Shown here: one piece after another, positions 11,648-27,356 of the stretch
How positions within the stretch are numbered: the stretch's first letter is position 1
Layout: each line of letters begins with the position of its first letter
Origin: Cacajao melanocephalus
Lineage: Eukaryota > Chordata > Mammalia > Primates > Pitheciidae
Length of the DNA stretch: 64,000 nt
NCBI GenBank assembly: GCA_963573385.1
Contig: CAUYLG010026860.1
Span: 1 to 64,000 of the forward strand
Direction of reading: 5' to 3'
Program-made: the position numbers and the translations under genes
The notes under the pieces: model-generated
What the model saw: the letters and a program-made list of their open reading frames with translations, nothing else
The model's database searches: none
What the model was told of the DNA's origin: nothing

Positions 11648-12654
11648 CTAAACACAAGCTACTCTTTGGAGTTCAGGTGGGAGCATCTTGAAGCCAGTCT
11701 GTCTTGAATCTCAGAAAAGGTTATCAGGCTTGTATTAGTAAAGTGTAACTCCTAAAAGTAGCTTGAACAAAGTAGTTTTAAAAAACAGGAATGTATCAGC
11801 CTCTGTGAAGGGCAATTCAAGAGATAGATTTTTTAGGCAGAGCTAGACTGAGGGGTTCCAGTGTTTCTCAACTCTGCTTTAATCCAAGTTGATTCAATTC
11901 TCAGGCAAATTCTCTCCACATGATGATAACTTCAAGTCCTTACAATGAGAGGTCAGGGAGCATCTCTTTCCAATACCATAGAGACCTGCTCTATGAGTGA
12001 CCACTGCTCTCTTATCAGTGATGCTCTGTACCTACTCTGCTATACCCATATATTACAGGGGACACCCCATGACAATCTTAATCCCTAGTCAACCATCACT
12101 TTCCTGATCCCACCTCAGAAGCAGCACCCAATCCAGAACTGATGTTCAGTTCTTAGATCCTGCTCAGAATCCTTCAAGGAAACACACACCATACAGAGGA
12201 TGTTTCCTGCTCGTTCTTGTTGAGTGGTCTGCCACAGTGCTTCTGCCGTGTGCTCCCTCACTGAAAATCAGTACATCTGATTTTGTCATATTATACATTG
12301 GTGCCCAGTGGTCTTTGGCTAATTAAGCTTTAACAGAGCAAGGGGAGGAATGAGCTGCTGTATATTCCTTTTACCCTAAATTAGTCCCTAGAGGATGTTT
12401 TCTGATCGTATTTTTTCATATGCCCTTGACTTCCTTAAGCGGCACCTGTTCATTTTCACTGGAAATGTTCCAGATGGATCTGAATAATTTTGACATTGTG
12501 TCACCAGGGACATCCTCCTTTTAATATCTGCCGTCACACAAAAACCAAGACTGCATTAGTCCTACAGGAGTTCTGATTCCACATGACTAATTTTCAATAC
12601 AAAACTAATATAAATAGCAATGTGGAAAAAAATAGGTATTAAAGGTAAAATGGA
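10947..12654. other. Intergenic sequence with a (CA)n tract
   Basis: No gene seen. A CA run lies at about 11,617-11,645. The longest frame (95 codons at 11,012-11,299, +) shows no recognisable family and I do not call it. Confidence 0.5.
11617..11645. repeat. (CA)n microsatellite
   Basis: Uninterrupted CA dinucleotide run, directly visible. Confidence 0.95.
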
Positions 12655-12941
12655 GGCTGGGCATGGAGGCTCATGCCTGTAATCCCAACACTGGGAGGCT
12701 GAGGCAGGAGGATTACTTGAGCCCATGAGTTCAAGACCAGCCTGAGCAACATGGTGAGACCTCATCTCTACAAAAAAATACAAAAATTAGCCAGGTGTGA
12801 TGTGTGTGCATGTAGTCCCAACTAATTGGAAGGCTGAGGCAGGAGGAACACCTGAGCCCGGGAAGTTGAGGCTGCAGTGACCCATGAGCTTGCCATTACA
12901 CTTAGCCTGGGTGGTAGAGCAAGACCCTATCTCAAAAAAAA
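12655..12941 (+). mobile_element. Alu, full length
   Basis: Starts 'ggctgggcatggaggctcat', has both arms with an A-rich linker near 12,772-12,786, and ends in an A run. J-like divergence. Confidence 0.94.
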
Positions 12942-13618
12942 TTTTTTTAAGATAAGATGGAAATGGAAATATGACAGATAAGATAGTGACTGCTGGTAGC
13001 CCAATATAAATCTTATCTGTTTGAATTTCTTCCCTTTAGGTTATTTCTATACCATTAAGTTCATGTTATCTAAGCTGCTTAACAAACCTATTTGCCAGCT
13101 TCAAATAACTATTTCATCAACCTTGTGGATTCTTTGGGTTAAGAATTCAGAAAGGATACAGTAGGGATGGCTGATCTCATCTTAGTATGTCTGGGGCCTC
13201 AGCTAACAATGACACAAGCACTGGGAGTGATGGTGGCTGGGAGCAAATGTCAGCTGGAGGCTTTGTCTTTCACATGTCTGGCAGTCAATGTTTGCTGTGT
13301 GCTGGGGCATCAGTTGTAGCTGTAGGCCAGAACACCTACATAGGGCCCGTTCAGGGCGATTATACTTCTCCCTAGTATCATGGCCTCAGGCTTTCTTTAC
13401 GTGGCAGATCAGAGCACGAAAGGCCAGTGTTTCAAAAGGACCAGTTGTGAAGAGTGTTTCTTTTGATACTTAGCCTGTAGTATAGCATCACTTCCACTGT
13501 GCTCTAGTGGGCTACCAGTCACATGCCTTCCCACATTTGAGGGGAAGGTACTTGGGCCCTACCTGTCCCTGGAAGAAGTGTCAAATAATTTATGAGCATA
13601 TTTCAAAATTGTCACAAC
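12942..13618. other. Unique intergenic sequence
   Basis: No gene or recognised repeat. Confidence 0.45.
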
Positions 13619-14187
<569 letters not shown>

Positions 14188-14421
14188 CAGTCATCCTTCG
14201 GTATCTGAGGAATTTGTCCCATGTCACCTCCCTCACCCTACTTTAGATGCCAAATACTTAAAATTATCTCTAGATTACTTATGATATCTAATACAACGTA
14301 AATGCTATGTAAATAGTTGTTATACTATATTTTTTATTGTTGTATTGTCAATTTTTTTCTAATGCGTTCATTCTGAGGGTTGAATCCCCAGATGTGGAAC
14401 CTGAGGATATGAGTGTAATAG
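14188..14421. mobile_element. Tigger/mariner-derived MER element
   Basis: Starts 'cagtcatccttcggtatctg' and contains 'aatgctatgtaaatagttgt' and 'gttgaatccccagatgtgga', typical of short Tigger-derived elements. Subfamily not assigned. Confidence 0.6.
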
Positions 14422-16639
14422 CATGGCTTCCATTGTGAGCCTCTGCAGTGCGTTTTTACTTGCGTCTTGGGGTGGAGTCTAGGGAAAAGCAAAGTTGATC
14501 TTTGCTTTTAGAAAAGCACTGGTTAAAGAGAAAAAGCACTTCCTCACCTGACAGTGACTGCCAATTTGACCCAATAGTCTCTGCACAATGAGAGTAGATT
14601 ATTCAAGGTTGGGACCAGTTAATGAGTGGTTTCAGGCTTGAATTACACAAAAAATAAATGGAGAAAAAAATTCTACTCCAGCACTGATAAAATCAGATTA
14701 ATTCATTTTGATAGTCCAAGTATATTTAAAATATCAATAAATGCTAAAAGAAATAGTCAGGTTCCCAGGGGAGTGTTTTCCTGGAAGAACCCACTTTAGT
14801 GTCAAAATTTTACTGGTCTTCATCCAAAACATTTGAAAGCAGGCAGGGATTTTGAATCCTAAGCATAAGGATAAGCAGTTTGGTGGAGTGAAAAATGACA
14901 GATTCTGGTTTTTACAAAGATCATCAAATAATTTGCTTCTGGGAAAACAGAATTGATCAGATATAATATATCTCAATTTGTCTTCCTTGTTAATTATTTG
15001 TTAGTGTTGCTCACAAGATAGGCATCCCAATTCACCAAAGCCCCTGGTGGGATGCCTGTCATACAACAGTATCTGTGAAGGTCTCCTATGTTTGAACCAA
15101 CGCAGGGGAAAATATTATCCTCTATAAAAGGTGGCTTTGAGATTTTGAACACAAACAATTTACGTGCAGTAGGATGTGCAGTCTGCCACAAATACTTTAT
15201 ATTTCATAATCACTGTCTTTTCTGTCATAAATGCTTGAAACTAATAAAATATGGAGTCAATGTTAATGAATTAGCATTTAGCATTTTATGGCTGTGGGTT
15301 ACCATGCCTACCACTTAAAATAAGTCTGTGCTCCTAGCATTATATATGGATCAAGAAAAGGGAACGTTTATGATTTGAACTGGATAAAAATGAATGCAAA
15401 GTTGGTTAATGAGTTATTCCTTGTGAAATAAAACAGCAGACTACTTCTAACTCTATGATAATTTTTTGTAATGCCTTTTTCAAAGAAACACCGGGTAATG
15501 CTGTTAACAATTGTCTATTTAATGTTTACTCATGTAAGGGTTGCCTTCATGTATAAATACATATGTAAAACCTATATTTGCACTCAAATCTAACATCAAA
15601 GAGTCAATATGATACTGTCAAGGTGAACTTTTGCTGTTTGGGGTGCCCAACATTTATTCCCCTTTCTCTCAGTAACAACAGTGCCCCTGTTGTTTGGGGA
15701 TCCCCTTTCTACCTCCAGGTACTCAGAGGATACTAATTTTACTGTCAGATTCAGGGCTGGGTCTTGGTAGCCTTCAATCAATGAGCATAGCCTCTCCTTC
15801 TGGCCACTGTGTCAGGACGAATGGGCACAGATCTGGTTTGGACCCAGGACAACTAAGATGTGACTGAGGGAGGTCTCTTTCCAGACACTTTTCTTTTTCT
15901 GAGAGCATCATCATCAGAACTCCTTTGTGATGTAAAGATGCAAAAAAAACAGCAAGTCTACATCGGGGCATTAGAGCTGGGAGGATTTCAGAGCAATAGA
16001 GCCAGGGCCTCGTAAAGAGTTTCTGGATCAAACCATTCCTAAAACCAGAAATATTCTTCCACTATGAATTTACATGAACCAACACATTTCTATTTTAGCT
16101 TCAGCCAGTTCAGATTGGGGTTTCTGTTCGTTGTGGAACTAAGAGTCCTAAGTGTGACATAGACTAAAACGTTCAGTAAGAGAAAGAGCAAATTATTTAG
16201 CTGAATTGGTCACCTTTATGTATAAATGTTCATAAGATAGAATTCATAATATTTCAATATGATGTTACATAAGGTAGCTGTTCTTCCTCTTATCTACCTG
16301 CCCTGGTCCCTGGTGAGAATGAAATAAGGAAAGGAGGTATCGAGGGAACATTGAAACATTCTTATTTTACCTTTTGAGGAAGATTCTAGTGTTTTAAGTA
16401 ATTCTGACAAAATCAGAGGAAACGTTCTCCTTTTCAGGTTATCACCTCTGACAGTCTGACAGAGTCAGAGAAGGAGGCAAGTTAAGAACAACGAGGTCCA
16501 GCCTAGGCTTAGCAGAATAAGTGATGGTCTATTACTATAAAAAGCAGAATAAGTGATGGTCTCTTACTATAAAAATCTATGATGCACAAGGTGGGGAATG
16601 ATGGCTGTCATGCTATGCCTGTTTTACATACATTAATTT
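14422..16639. other. Unique intergenic sequence
   Basis: No gene, RNA gene or clear repeat was recognised in these 2.2 kb apart from a 32-bp tandem duplication at 16,511-16,574. Open frames of 60-85 codons on either strand show no family resemblance. Confidence 0.5.
16511..16574. repeat. 32-bp tandem duplication
   Basis: Two adjacent copies begin 'agcagaataagtgatggtct' at 16,511 and 16,543. I see one difference between them (tctatt versus tctctt). Confidence 0.9.
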
Positions 16640-16896
16640 TTAAAAACAGCTTTTTGAAGTATAATTGACACTTATTAAAGTATACAATATAATAAATTTT
16701 GGCATATTTATACATATGTGCATTCATCACTGCAATCAAGATAGTGAACATATCAATCACTTTCAATTGTTTCCTTGTGCTGCTCTGTAATCTTCCCTCT
16801 CATTTGACCTTCACAGCCCCTACCTCTTACCTGTCTCCAGGCAACCACAGATATGCTTTCTGTCCCTGTGGGTTACTTTACTTTTTCTAGAATTTT
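16640..16896 (-). mobile_element. Old L1M, 3' part (left piece of a split element)
   Basis: The + strand shows reverse-complemented L1M 3' UTR ('ttttgaagtataattgacac', 'ttctgtccctgtgggttac'). It stops at 'ctagaatttt' and resumes after the same 10 bases at 25,776-25,785, so the younger L1 interrupted it. Joining the two sides restores the usual L1M order. Confidence 0.88.
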
Positions 16897-18669
16897 TTAA
16901 ATCTAAAAATGTATGTTAGATTCAGGGGTATATGTGCTTGTTTGTTACATGAGCATTACATACACGATGGTGGAAGGTGGGCCTCTAGTGTACCCATCAT
17001 GCAAATATTGGACGTTGTAACAGTAGGTAATTTTCACCCCTCATGCACATCCCTCATCCCTCCTTGCAAATACTGGACATTGTACCCAGTAGGTTATTTT
17101 CACCCCTTGCCCCCCTGCCTCTTCCTCCCTTTAGTAGTTCCAGTATCTATTGCTCTCATCATTTTTTTTCATTTCTTTTTTTCCTTATCCCACCAGGACT
17201 GGAAAAAAAATTAGTTTTTTTTTGTTCCCATCTTTATGTCCATGAATACCATTTGTCTAGCTTCCACTTACAAGTGAGAACATGTGATATTTGATTTTCT
17301 GCTTTTGTGTAAGTTCACTTACAATAATGGTCTCTGGGTCCATCAATGTTGCTGCATAGGCATAACTTTATTCATTGTTATGGCTGTGTAGCATTCCATG
17401 GTATGTATGTACCACATTTTTCTTATCTGATCAACTGTTGGTGGACACTTAAGTTGGTCTCATGACTTTACTATTGTAAATAGTGCTACCATAAACATAC
17501 GTGTGCCAGTGTATTTTTTATATAATGATTTCTTTCCTTTCAGTAGATTCCAAGTAGTGGGATTACTAGATCAAATGGTAGTTCTGATTTTAGTTTTTTG
17601 AAATATTATACTGTTTTCCATAGAGGTTAAGTGAATTTACTTTCCTACCAACAGTGTATGAGCATTCCCTTTTCTCTGCATCCACACTTTCTGTTCTTTT
17701 TTCAATTTTCAATGATAGCCATTCTGACTGGTTTAAGGTGGCATCTCAGTGTGGTTTTAATTTGCATTTCTCTAATGATTACATGAGATTGAGCGTTTTT
17801 TCAGGTCTTTTTTGGCCACTTGTATGTCTTCTTTTGAGGAATGTCTGTTCACGTCCTTTGCTCAGTTTTTAACGGGGTTATTTGTTTCTTCCTTAGGGTT
17901 GTTTGAATTCCTTACAGGTTCTGAATATTAATCCTTTGTCAGAGGCATAATTTGTAAATATTTTCTTCCATTTTTTTAGATTTTCTATTTAGCCACTGAT
18001 TATTTGTTTTGCTGTGCAGAAACTTTTTAGTTGGATTAAGTCTCATTTGTCTATTTTTGTTTTTGTTGTGTTTGCTTTTGGGCTCTTTGTCATAAATTCT
18101 TTGGCTAAGCCAATGTCAGGAAGGGTTTTACCCAACTTTTGTCTAGGATTTTTATAGTTTCAGGTCGTACATTTAGGTCTTTAATCTATCTAGAGTTAAT
18201 TTTTGTATATGGGGAAAGATAAAGGTCCAGTTTCATTCTTCTGCTTATGGCTAGCAGATTTTCCCAGCCTTTATTGAATAATGTCCTTTTCCCATTGTAT
18301 ATTTTTGTCGGTTTTATTGGAGATCAGCTGATTGTAGGTATGTGGCTTTATGTCTGGGTTCTCACTTCTCTTCCATTGACCTGTGTGTCTGTTTTTGTAC
18401 CAGTATCATTGCTATTCTACTTACAATAGCCTTGTAGTATAATTTGAAATCAGGTAATGTGACGGCTCTGGATTTCTTCTTTTTGCTTAAGAGTGTTTTG
18501 GCTATTAGGGCTTTTGGTAGGGGGTTCTATGTGAACTTTAGGATTGTTTTTTCTAATTGTTTAAAAAAGTGAGTTTGGTAATTTGATAGGAATTGCATTG
18601 AATTTGTAGATTGCTTTTGGTAATAAGGTCAGTTTAATTATATTGATTCTTCCAATCCATGAGCTGGAG

Positions 18670-18833
18670 TTTTTTTGTTTGTTTGTTTTGTTTTGTTTGC
18701 CAGGGTCTTGATTTATAGAGATGAGGCCTCACTGTGTTGCCTAGGCCGGTCTCAAACTCCTGGGCTAAAGCAGTCCTCCTGCCTCAGCCTCTCAAACTTC
18801 TGGGATTACAGATATGAACCATCATGCGTGGCC
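18670..18833 (-). mobile_element. Alu arm inserted in L1
   Basis: A T/G-rich start then 'gatgaggcctcactgtgttg' to 'gatatgaaccatcatgcgtg'. Single arm, antisense. Confidence 0.85.
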
Positions 18834-19879
18834 AAGTACGGGATTTAAAAAAATTTATGTCCTCTGCAATTTCTTTCACCCATGTTTTCTAGTTCTCCTT
18901 GTAGAGATCTTTCACTTCCTTAGCTAAATGTATTGCTAGGTATTTTATGTTTGTGTGTGTCTATTGTAAATAGGATTGAGTTCTTAATTTGATTCTCAGA
19001 TTGAACATTATTGGTATATAGAAATGCTACTAATTTTTATATGTTGTTTCTATATCCTGAGACTTTACCAAAGTTGGCAATCAGGTCTAGAAATCTTCTA
19101 GACAAGTCTCTAGGGTTTTCTAGGTATACGATCATGTCATCAGTGTCCAGAGATGATTTTATTTTCTCTTTTCCAATTTGGGTGCCTTTTATTTCTTTCT
19201 CTTGTCTGGCTAGGACTTCTTATACTATGTTGAATAGGAGTGGTGAGAGTGGACATCCTTGTCTTGTTCCAGCTCTAAGAAGAAATGCTTTAAATTTTTT
19301 TCCCATTCAGTATGATGTTGTAGATGGCTCTTATATTTTGAGGTATGTTCTACCTATACCCAGTTTGTTGAGGGTTTTTTTTTTATCATAAATAAATGTT
19401 GAATTGTATTGAATGCTTTTTCTGTATGTATTGAGATGATCATAATGGTTTTTGTTCTTAGTTCTGTTTATGTGGTGGATCACATTTATTGATTTACGTA
19501 TGTCGTACCGTCTTTCACTCTTGAAGTAAAGCCCACTTGATCATGGCGAATCATCTTTTAATGTGCTGTTGGAATCAGTTTGCTAGTATTTTGTTGATGA
19601 GGATTTCTGTATCTATGTTCATCGTGAATATTGGCCTTTAGTTTTCTTTTTTGTTGTTTCCTTGCCTGATTTGGTTATCAGAATGATACTGGATTTGTAG
19701 AATGAGTTAGGAAGAGATCTCTACTCCTTAAATTTTTGGAAGAGTTTTAGTAAGATTGGAACCGGCTCTTCTTTGCACTTCTGGTAAAATTCAGCTGTGA
19801 ATCCATCTGGTCCTGGGCTTTTTTAAATTATTTTTTATTTTTTTAAACTTTTTTTTGAGGGGAGATTTATAGCTACTGA

Positions 19880-20270
<391 letters not shown>

Positions 20271-22225
20271 TTTTTCCCAGGAATTTATCAGTTTCCTCCA
20301 AATTTTGTAATTTATGTGCATAAATGTGTCCATAGCAGTCTCTAATGATCTTTTGTATTCTCTCGTTATTAGTTGTGATGTCATCCTTATCATTTCTAAT
20401 TATACTTATTTGGATCTTCTCTCTTTTTCTTAGTCTAGCTAGCAGTCTGTCAATTCTGTTTTTCCTTTCAAAGAACAAACTTTTTCATTTTATTGATCCT
20501 TTTAATCTTTTTTTGGTCTCAAACTCATTTAGTTTTGCTCTGATCTTTGTTATTGCTTTTTGTCTGCTAATTTTAGGTTTGGTTTTCTCATGTTTTTTTA
20601 ATAGGTTGCTAATTTGAGATTTTTTCCATCTTTTTGATGTAGACATTGAATATTATAAACTTTCCTCTGGATACTGCCTTTGCTGTATCCCAGAGGTTTG
20701 GGTATGTTGTGTCTCTGTTTTCAATAATTTTAAAGAATTTTTTTATTCTTGCCATTTTACTGTTTACCTAAAAGTCATTCAGGGAATTTTTTAAATTTTC
20801 TATATACTTGCATAGTTTTGAGAGTTTCTCTTGGTTTTAATTTCTAATTTTATTTCTCTGGAGTCTGAGAAGATATTTTATATGATTTTGATTTTTTAAA
20901 GTGCATTGAGACTTGCCTTATGGCCAAGCATATGGTCAGTTTTGGAGAACATTTCATGCACAGGTAAAAAGAATGTATATTTTGTAGTTTGGGGTAGAAT
21001 GTTCTCTAGATGTCTCTTAGATCCAGTTGGTCTATAGTCCAATTTAAATCCAGAGTTTCTTTGTTGACTTTCTGCTTTGATGATCTATCTAGTAATGTCA
21101 GTGAGAGAGTTGAAGTCCTTCATTATTGTTGTATTGCTAACAATCTGTTTTTCATTGGTCTGGTAGTATTTATTTTATGAATCTGGGTTCTCCAGTGTTG
21201 GGTGTATCTATATTTAGGATAGTTAAATATTTCTTCTTTGTCTTTTTTTTTAAACTGTGGTTGATTTAAAGTTGTTCTATCTGATTTAAGAATGGCTATT
21301 CCTACTTGCTTTTCTTTGCTGTTTGCAAAATGTATCTTTTCCACCCTTTTACTTTTGAGTCTAAATGTGTCTTTAGTCAGTACATTGGTCTCTTGTAGGC
21401 AGCAGATGGCTGGGTCTTTTTTTTAAATCAAAATTACCACTCTGTATCTTTTAAGTGGGAGCATTTAGATCATTTGTATTCAAGATTAATATTGATATGT
21501 GAGGTTTTCTTCCTGACATGGTGTTGTTAGCTGGTTGCTTTGGAGTTTCTATTGTGTAGTTGCTTTACAGGATCTGTGAGCTTTGCACTTATGTTTCCTT
21601 TTCTGATGGTGAGTATCATCCTTCCATTTACATATTGAGAACTTCTTTGAGCATTTCTTGTAGGACCAGTCTAGTGGTGACAAATTATCTTAGCAGTTGC
21701 TTATCTGAGTAAGATTTTATTTCTTCTTCACTTATAAAGTTTAATTTGTCAGTATATAAAATTCTTGGTTGGTATGTTTTTATTTAAGGAGGCTAGAAAT
21801 AGGCCCCCAGTCTTTTCTGGCTTGTAGGATTTCTGCTGAGAAGTCTGTCTACTAGTCTGTCTGTTAGTCTAATAGGTTTTCCTTTGTAGGTAATTTGGGC
21901 TTTTTCTGTAACTGCCTGTAAGATTATTTTCTTTAGTGTTGATCTTGGATAGTCTGGTGACTGTATGCCTTGGTGATGTTTGTTTTGCATAGTATCTTGC
22001 AGGTGTTCTCTGGATTTCTTGTATCTGGATATCTACCTCTAGCAAAATTAGGGAAATTTTTCTGAATTATTCCTTCAAATATGTTTTCTGAGTTGTTTAA
22101 TTTTTCTTCTTCTCTCTCAGGCATACTAACAATTCACAAGTTTGGTCACTTTACATAAACCCATGTTTCTCTAAGGCTTTTTATTGTTTTTAAAAATTCT
22201 TTTTCTTTTCTTTTCTCTCTCTCTC

Positions 22226-22370
22226 TTTTTGAGACAAGGTCTTTCAGTCTCATCCAGGATATAGTGCAGTAGTCACTGCAGCCTCAAACTCCCAGGTTCA
22301 AGCAATCCTCCAACCTCAGCCCCACAAGCAGTTGGGACCACAAGCATGCACCACCAAGCCTTACTAATTT
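22226..22370 (-). mobile_element. Alu monomer inserted in L1 ORF1 region
   Basis: CT-rich run, then 'gagacaaggtctttcagtct' to 'catgcaccaccaagcctt'. One arm only. Confidence 0.85.
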
Positions 22371-22749
22371 ATAATTCCATTTTTCTTTACTTTTGTCTAA
22401 CTAGGTTAATTCAAAAGACTGGTCTCTGAGCTCTGAAATTGTTTCCTTTGCCTGGTCTAGTCTATTGATAAAGCTTTCAATTGTATTTTGAAATTACTTA
22501 AGTGAATTTTTCAATTCCAGAAGTTTCTGGTTGATTTTTAAAAATATCTGCCTTCATTTTCTGGATTGTTTTTGTGGTTTCTTTGTGTTGATTTTCGACC
22601 TTGTCTTGGATCTTATTGAGCTTCCATGCAATCTATACTTTGAATTGAATTGTAAAATATGAATTTATACTTCCTTTGAATCCATTCTTTATCTGTGATT
22701 TCTGAATTTCCATTTTGGTTAGGAGCCATTGCTGGAGAGCTAGTGTGAT

Positions 22750-25320
22750 CCTTTGATGCTGTCACAACATTCAGATTTCTCATGGTGTCAGAATGTTTAT
22801 GTTTGTTCTTTCTCATCTGGAGAGGCTGCCACTTCTAATTTTTGGAATCATGTCGTTCAGCTAGAATGTTTTTCTCTCCTTCTCCAGCCTCTTTAGGGAG
22901 TGTGACTATAGAGTGTGTTGGGTAGGCTCTTGGTGCTTTGTTTCTGTAGCTCCTCTGCACTTCTGTTGGCAGGTTTCATATTGAGCTATGCAGTTCCATC
23001 TACTGGCCAGTAGACGGCGCTTGTGGGTAAAAGTCAGCTGTGGCACAAGCAGATGGTTATGTACTGATCTTTGTTTCCTGCGAGGTATCTCTGTTGTTTC
23101 AGGTGATAGGCTGGACAGTGGAGTGCTAGATGTCCTGAGTTTCCTGTTCTGCAATAAGAGTGGTAGGGGAAGGGGTGGAGACAGCTGGGAGCTGGACCTC
23201 CTGGCTTGCCCACAATTCCCCAGTGGCAAACAGGCACCAGCCCTGATGAGGGTGGCTGGAAGGAGCTCCTGGTGAAATGTGCTGAGGTCTCTGCAGGTGG
23301 TGAGAGGGCTGTACCGGCTCCACATCCTAAATAGATGGGAATCTGATCTGTTTCCTATCATAACCCCTTCCTGGGGCTCATGACTTCCTATTCATACACA
23401 CACTAAAGTCTATCTCTGGACCACAATGTGGTTGACAGCCATGGGAAAACCTTTTTTGTGACTCTCCAAGGGGGTGGCTTCAGGCTAGTAGCTCCTCATT
23501 CAGCCTGACACAGATAGCTTTATGGCTCACCTGTTCTCTGGTGTGGTAATGTTACTGCTTTGTGTAGAGGTGGGGCTCCACATTTGGACGCGTGCAGGAG
23601 GGTGTTAGTTGTGGTGGTGTCGGCTGATTGTGTCAAACCAATCTCATGCCCTGGTAAGCTGATCAGGTGCCCACTGTGTTGAAACAGGCTAGGTGGTTCC
23701 ACAATTCCCAGGCTCCTAGATGGCCCACTGTAATGTGTGTGAGTGTATGAGTCCTGATGGGGCTGGACAAGGGTTGGGCTAGCCCAGAGTTCAGGTGCTG
23801 GCTGTGATGGGGTGGGGTGGACTGGTCCCTGGGTCACTTGCAAAACTCTCAGGTGGGGGCAGGCAGAACACCCAGGCAGTGGGAGCCCAAGGGAAGATCA
23901 CAGGTCTGTAGGGATTGTGTTCTCAGGAGAGCTCTGGGCTGCAGCTGAAATGTTCAGGCAGAGACAGAGCAGCTGGGGAGGACAGGACCCCTCAGCTGGA
24001 GCAATGCAGACTGGCAGCTGTGGGTGTGTGACACACTCACACTTCCCTCCTATATAAGTGACATTGGATTTCACTGTTGGGGGCACACAAGGGTGCCAAT
24101 GTTTCTCACTCTTGTGCTGACCTGGGAGTGATAGTGGCAGAGGCCGTGGTAGTGAGAGAGGCTTTGTGGCAACTGCCCAAAGCTTGTTGCTGGCCTCAGA
24201 AAATTGAGCTTGCAGAGGAACTGAGCTACAGCCAGATGTCCAGGCAGGGGCAAGAAGGCTGCACTGGGGGCTGGAAGACAGTGAGCTCCATTTGATGGGG
24301 AGCAGCAGAGGTGAAGAGTCATGGGTTATGTAGTCTACTTATTGTTCCTTTGTATCTCAGCTGTGGCATATGACAGTGGCCTATCTCCTCATTCGCTCTT
24401 AGCCTGGGAGCAGCAGAGGGGAAGGAAGTGGAAGCCGTGACTAAAAAGGGCCTGTCAGCTACCTCTGGGAGTTATGCACTCACATGAGCACAGAGCTCCG
24501 ACGGCTGACTCCAGGCCCGGGCTGCGTATGTGCACTGGGGAGTGGAAGGTAGCAAGCCCCATTTGGCAGGGAGCAGCAGAGATGAAGGGTCACGGGGTGT
24601 GCAGTATGCCCACTGTTTCTCCATTTCTCAGCTGTTATGTTCACGCTGGAGGCACACAGAAGTGCCCAGACTCCTTGGCCCCTCCTTGCTTGGGAGTAGC
24701 GGGGGCAGAGGCAGAGGCAGCAACAATGGCCATACAAAGGGCTTGTAAGCTATATCTGGGAGTTCTGGACCCAGAGGAATGGAGAACTCTCACTGCAGTG
24801 TTCAGACAGGGGGCAGGGTGGCTGTGCAGGTGGCCCAAGCCAGCAAGCCCTTACTGGCAATGAGCAGTGGAGTTGGGGAAAATGTAGTAGGCAGTCTGGC
24901 CACTCCACAGTTTTGCAGCTTTGGCGTCTATTCCAGAGGTATGCAAAAGAATGAACCTTGTTTCTCTTATTAGTGGGGTATGGGTAGCTGGCACTGGATT
25001 GCCCAGGGATCAAATGCCTGTGAGGTTCCATGTGAGTTGGAGTAGTGTCTCTGCACAGACTCCAGGAGGCGCTCTTAGTTAGTCTAGAGGCCTAAGGGTG
25101 GTCAAGGAGGGTCTCTTGTGTGTCCAGGGTTGCAAAAGCCCATGGCAGAAGTGTGGATCCCCTGGAGACCCTCACTTGCTCATCCTTTCCTGTGGTTAGG
25201 GAGCTTCCTCCAGGTTCCTGCCAGTCCTGGGTAGGCAGTTACCTGGCTTCAGTCCTTTTTGCTCTTCATGGGTCTGGTCACTTCCTTCATGAATCCCAGA
25301 GTGATTTCTTAGATGATGCA
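22750..25320 (-). repeat. L1 5' UTR with internal repeats
   Basis: A GC-rich segment in an otherwise AT-rich region, explained as the 5' UTR of the L1. Within 24,060-24,960 related blocks recur: 'ggagcagcagaggtgaagag' near 24,300 and 'ggagcagcagagatgaaggg' near 24,570; also 'gcacacaagggtgcc' near 24,083 and 'gcacacagaagtgcc' near 24,652. These are diverged direct repeats inside the promoter region of the element. Open frames here (up to 151 codons) are by-products of GC content. Confidence 0.7.
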
Positions 25321-25676
25321 TGATATGGTTTGGCTCTCTGTCCCCACCCAAATCTCATCTTGAATTATAATTCCTACATGTTATGGGAGGGACTTGAGGT
25401 GACTAGATCACGGGGGCGATTTCCTTCATGCTGTTCTCATGACAGTGAGAGTGTTCTCATGAGATCTGAGGGTTTAAAAGTGACAGTTTCCCCTTTGCAC
25501 TCTCTCCTGTCACTTTGTGAAGAAGTACTTGCTTCTCTTTCACCTTCCACCATAATTGTAAGTTTCCTGAGGCTTCTCCAGCCATGCAGAACTGTGAATC
25601 AATTAAACCTCTTTCCTTTATAAATTACCCAGTCTCAGGTAGTACCTTTATAGCAGTGTGAGAATGGATTGATACA
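25321..25676 (+). mobile_element. Solo MaLR LTR (THE1-like) inserted in the L1 5' UTR
   Basis: Begins TGATATGGTTTG and ends GATACA, 356 bp. The flanks carry a perfect 5-bp target duplication, atgca (25,316-25,320 and 25,677-25,681), as expected for an ERVL-MaLR insertion. There is no internal region. It separates the L1 5' tip (25,682-25,775) from the rest of its 5' UTR. Confidence 0.93.
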
Positions 25677-25775
25677 ATGCACTTGAAGAGTTGACATTTA
25701 CTTGCAACTTCATTTCTTTTCTGTGAGAGAGGCATGAACTAGCTGCTTCTAGTCAGCCATCTTGAATCAGACCCC

Positions 25776-27060
<1,285 letters not shown>

Positions 27061-27356
27061 TTTAGTAGAGAAAATGCAGTGTCTTCAACAACCCTCTATT
27101 TTTCCTTCTTAGGCACACAGCCTAGACTATTTCCCAGCTTCTCTGCAGTTATGTTAGGGTAGTATGACTTAGTTTTAATCTGTGCAAGGTGGATAGAAAT
27201 AATGTGCTTTCTTCCGGACCATACTGTATAACTCTGTATAATCCTCCACGTTCCTCATATCCCTTTCTATGCTAACTTTGGTTGCCATGTGTCAAAAGTA
27301 GCTGAGTCACAAGAATGTTGTTAGGTTCCTGGACTACCACACAAAGGGGCCTTTGT
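27061..27356. other. Unique intergenic sequence
   Basis: Nothing recognised. Confidence 0.4.

Noticed and set aside
22906..23361. A 151-codon minus-strand open frame and several overlapping ones at 23-25 kb
   Set aside because: They lie in the GC-rich 5' UTR of the antisense L1. High GC lowers stop frequency. No family resemblance.
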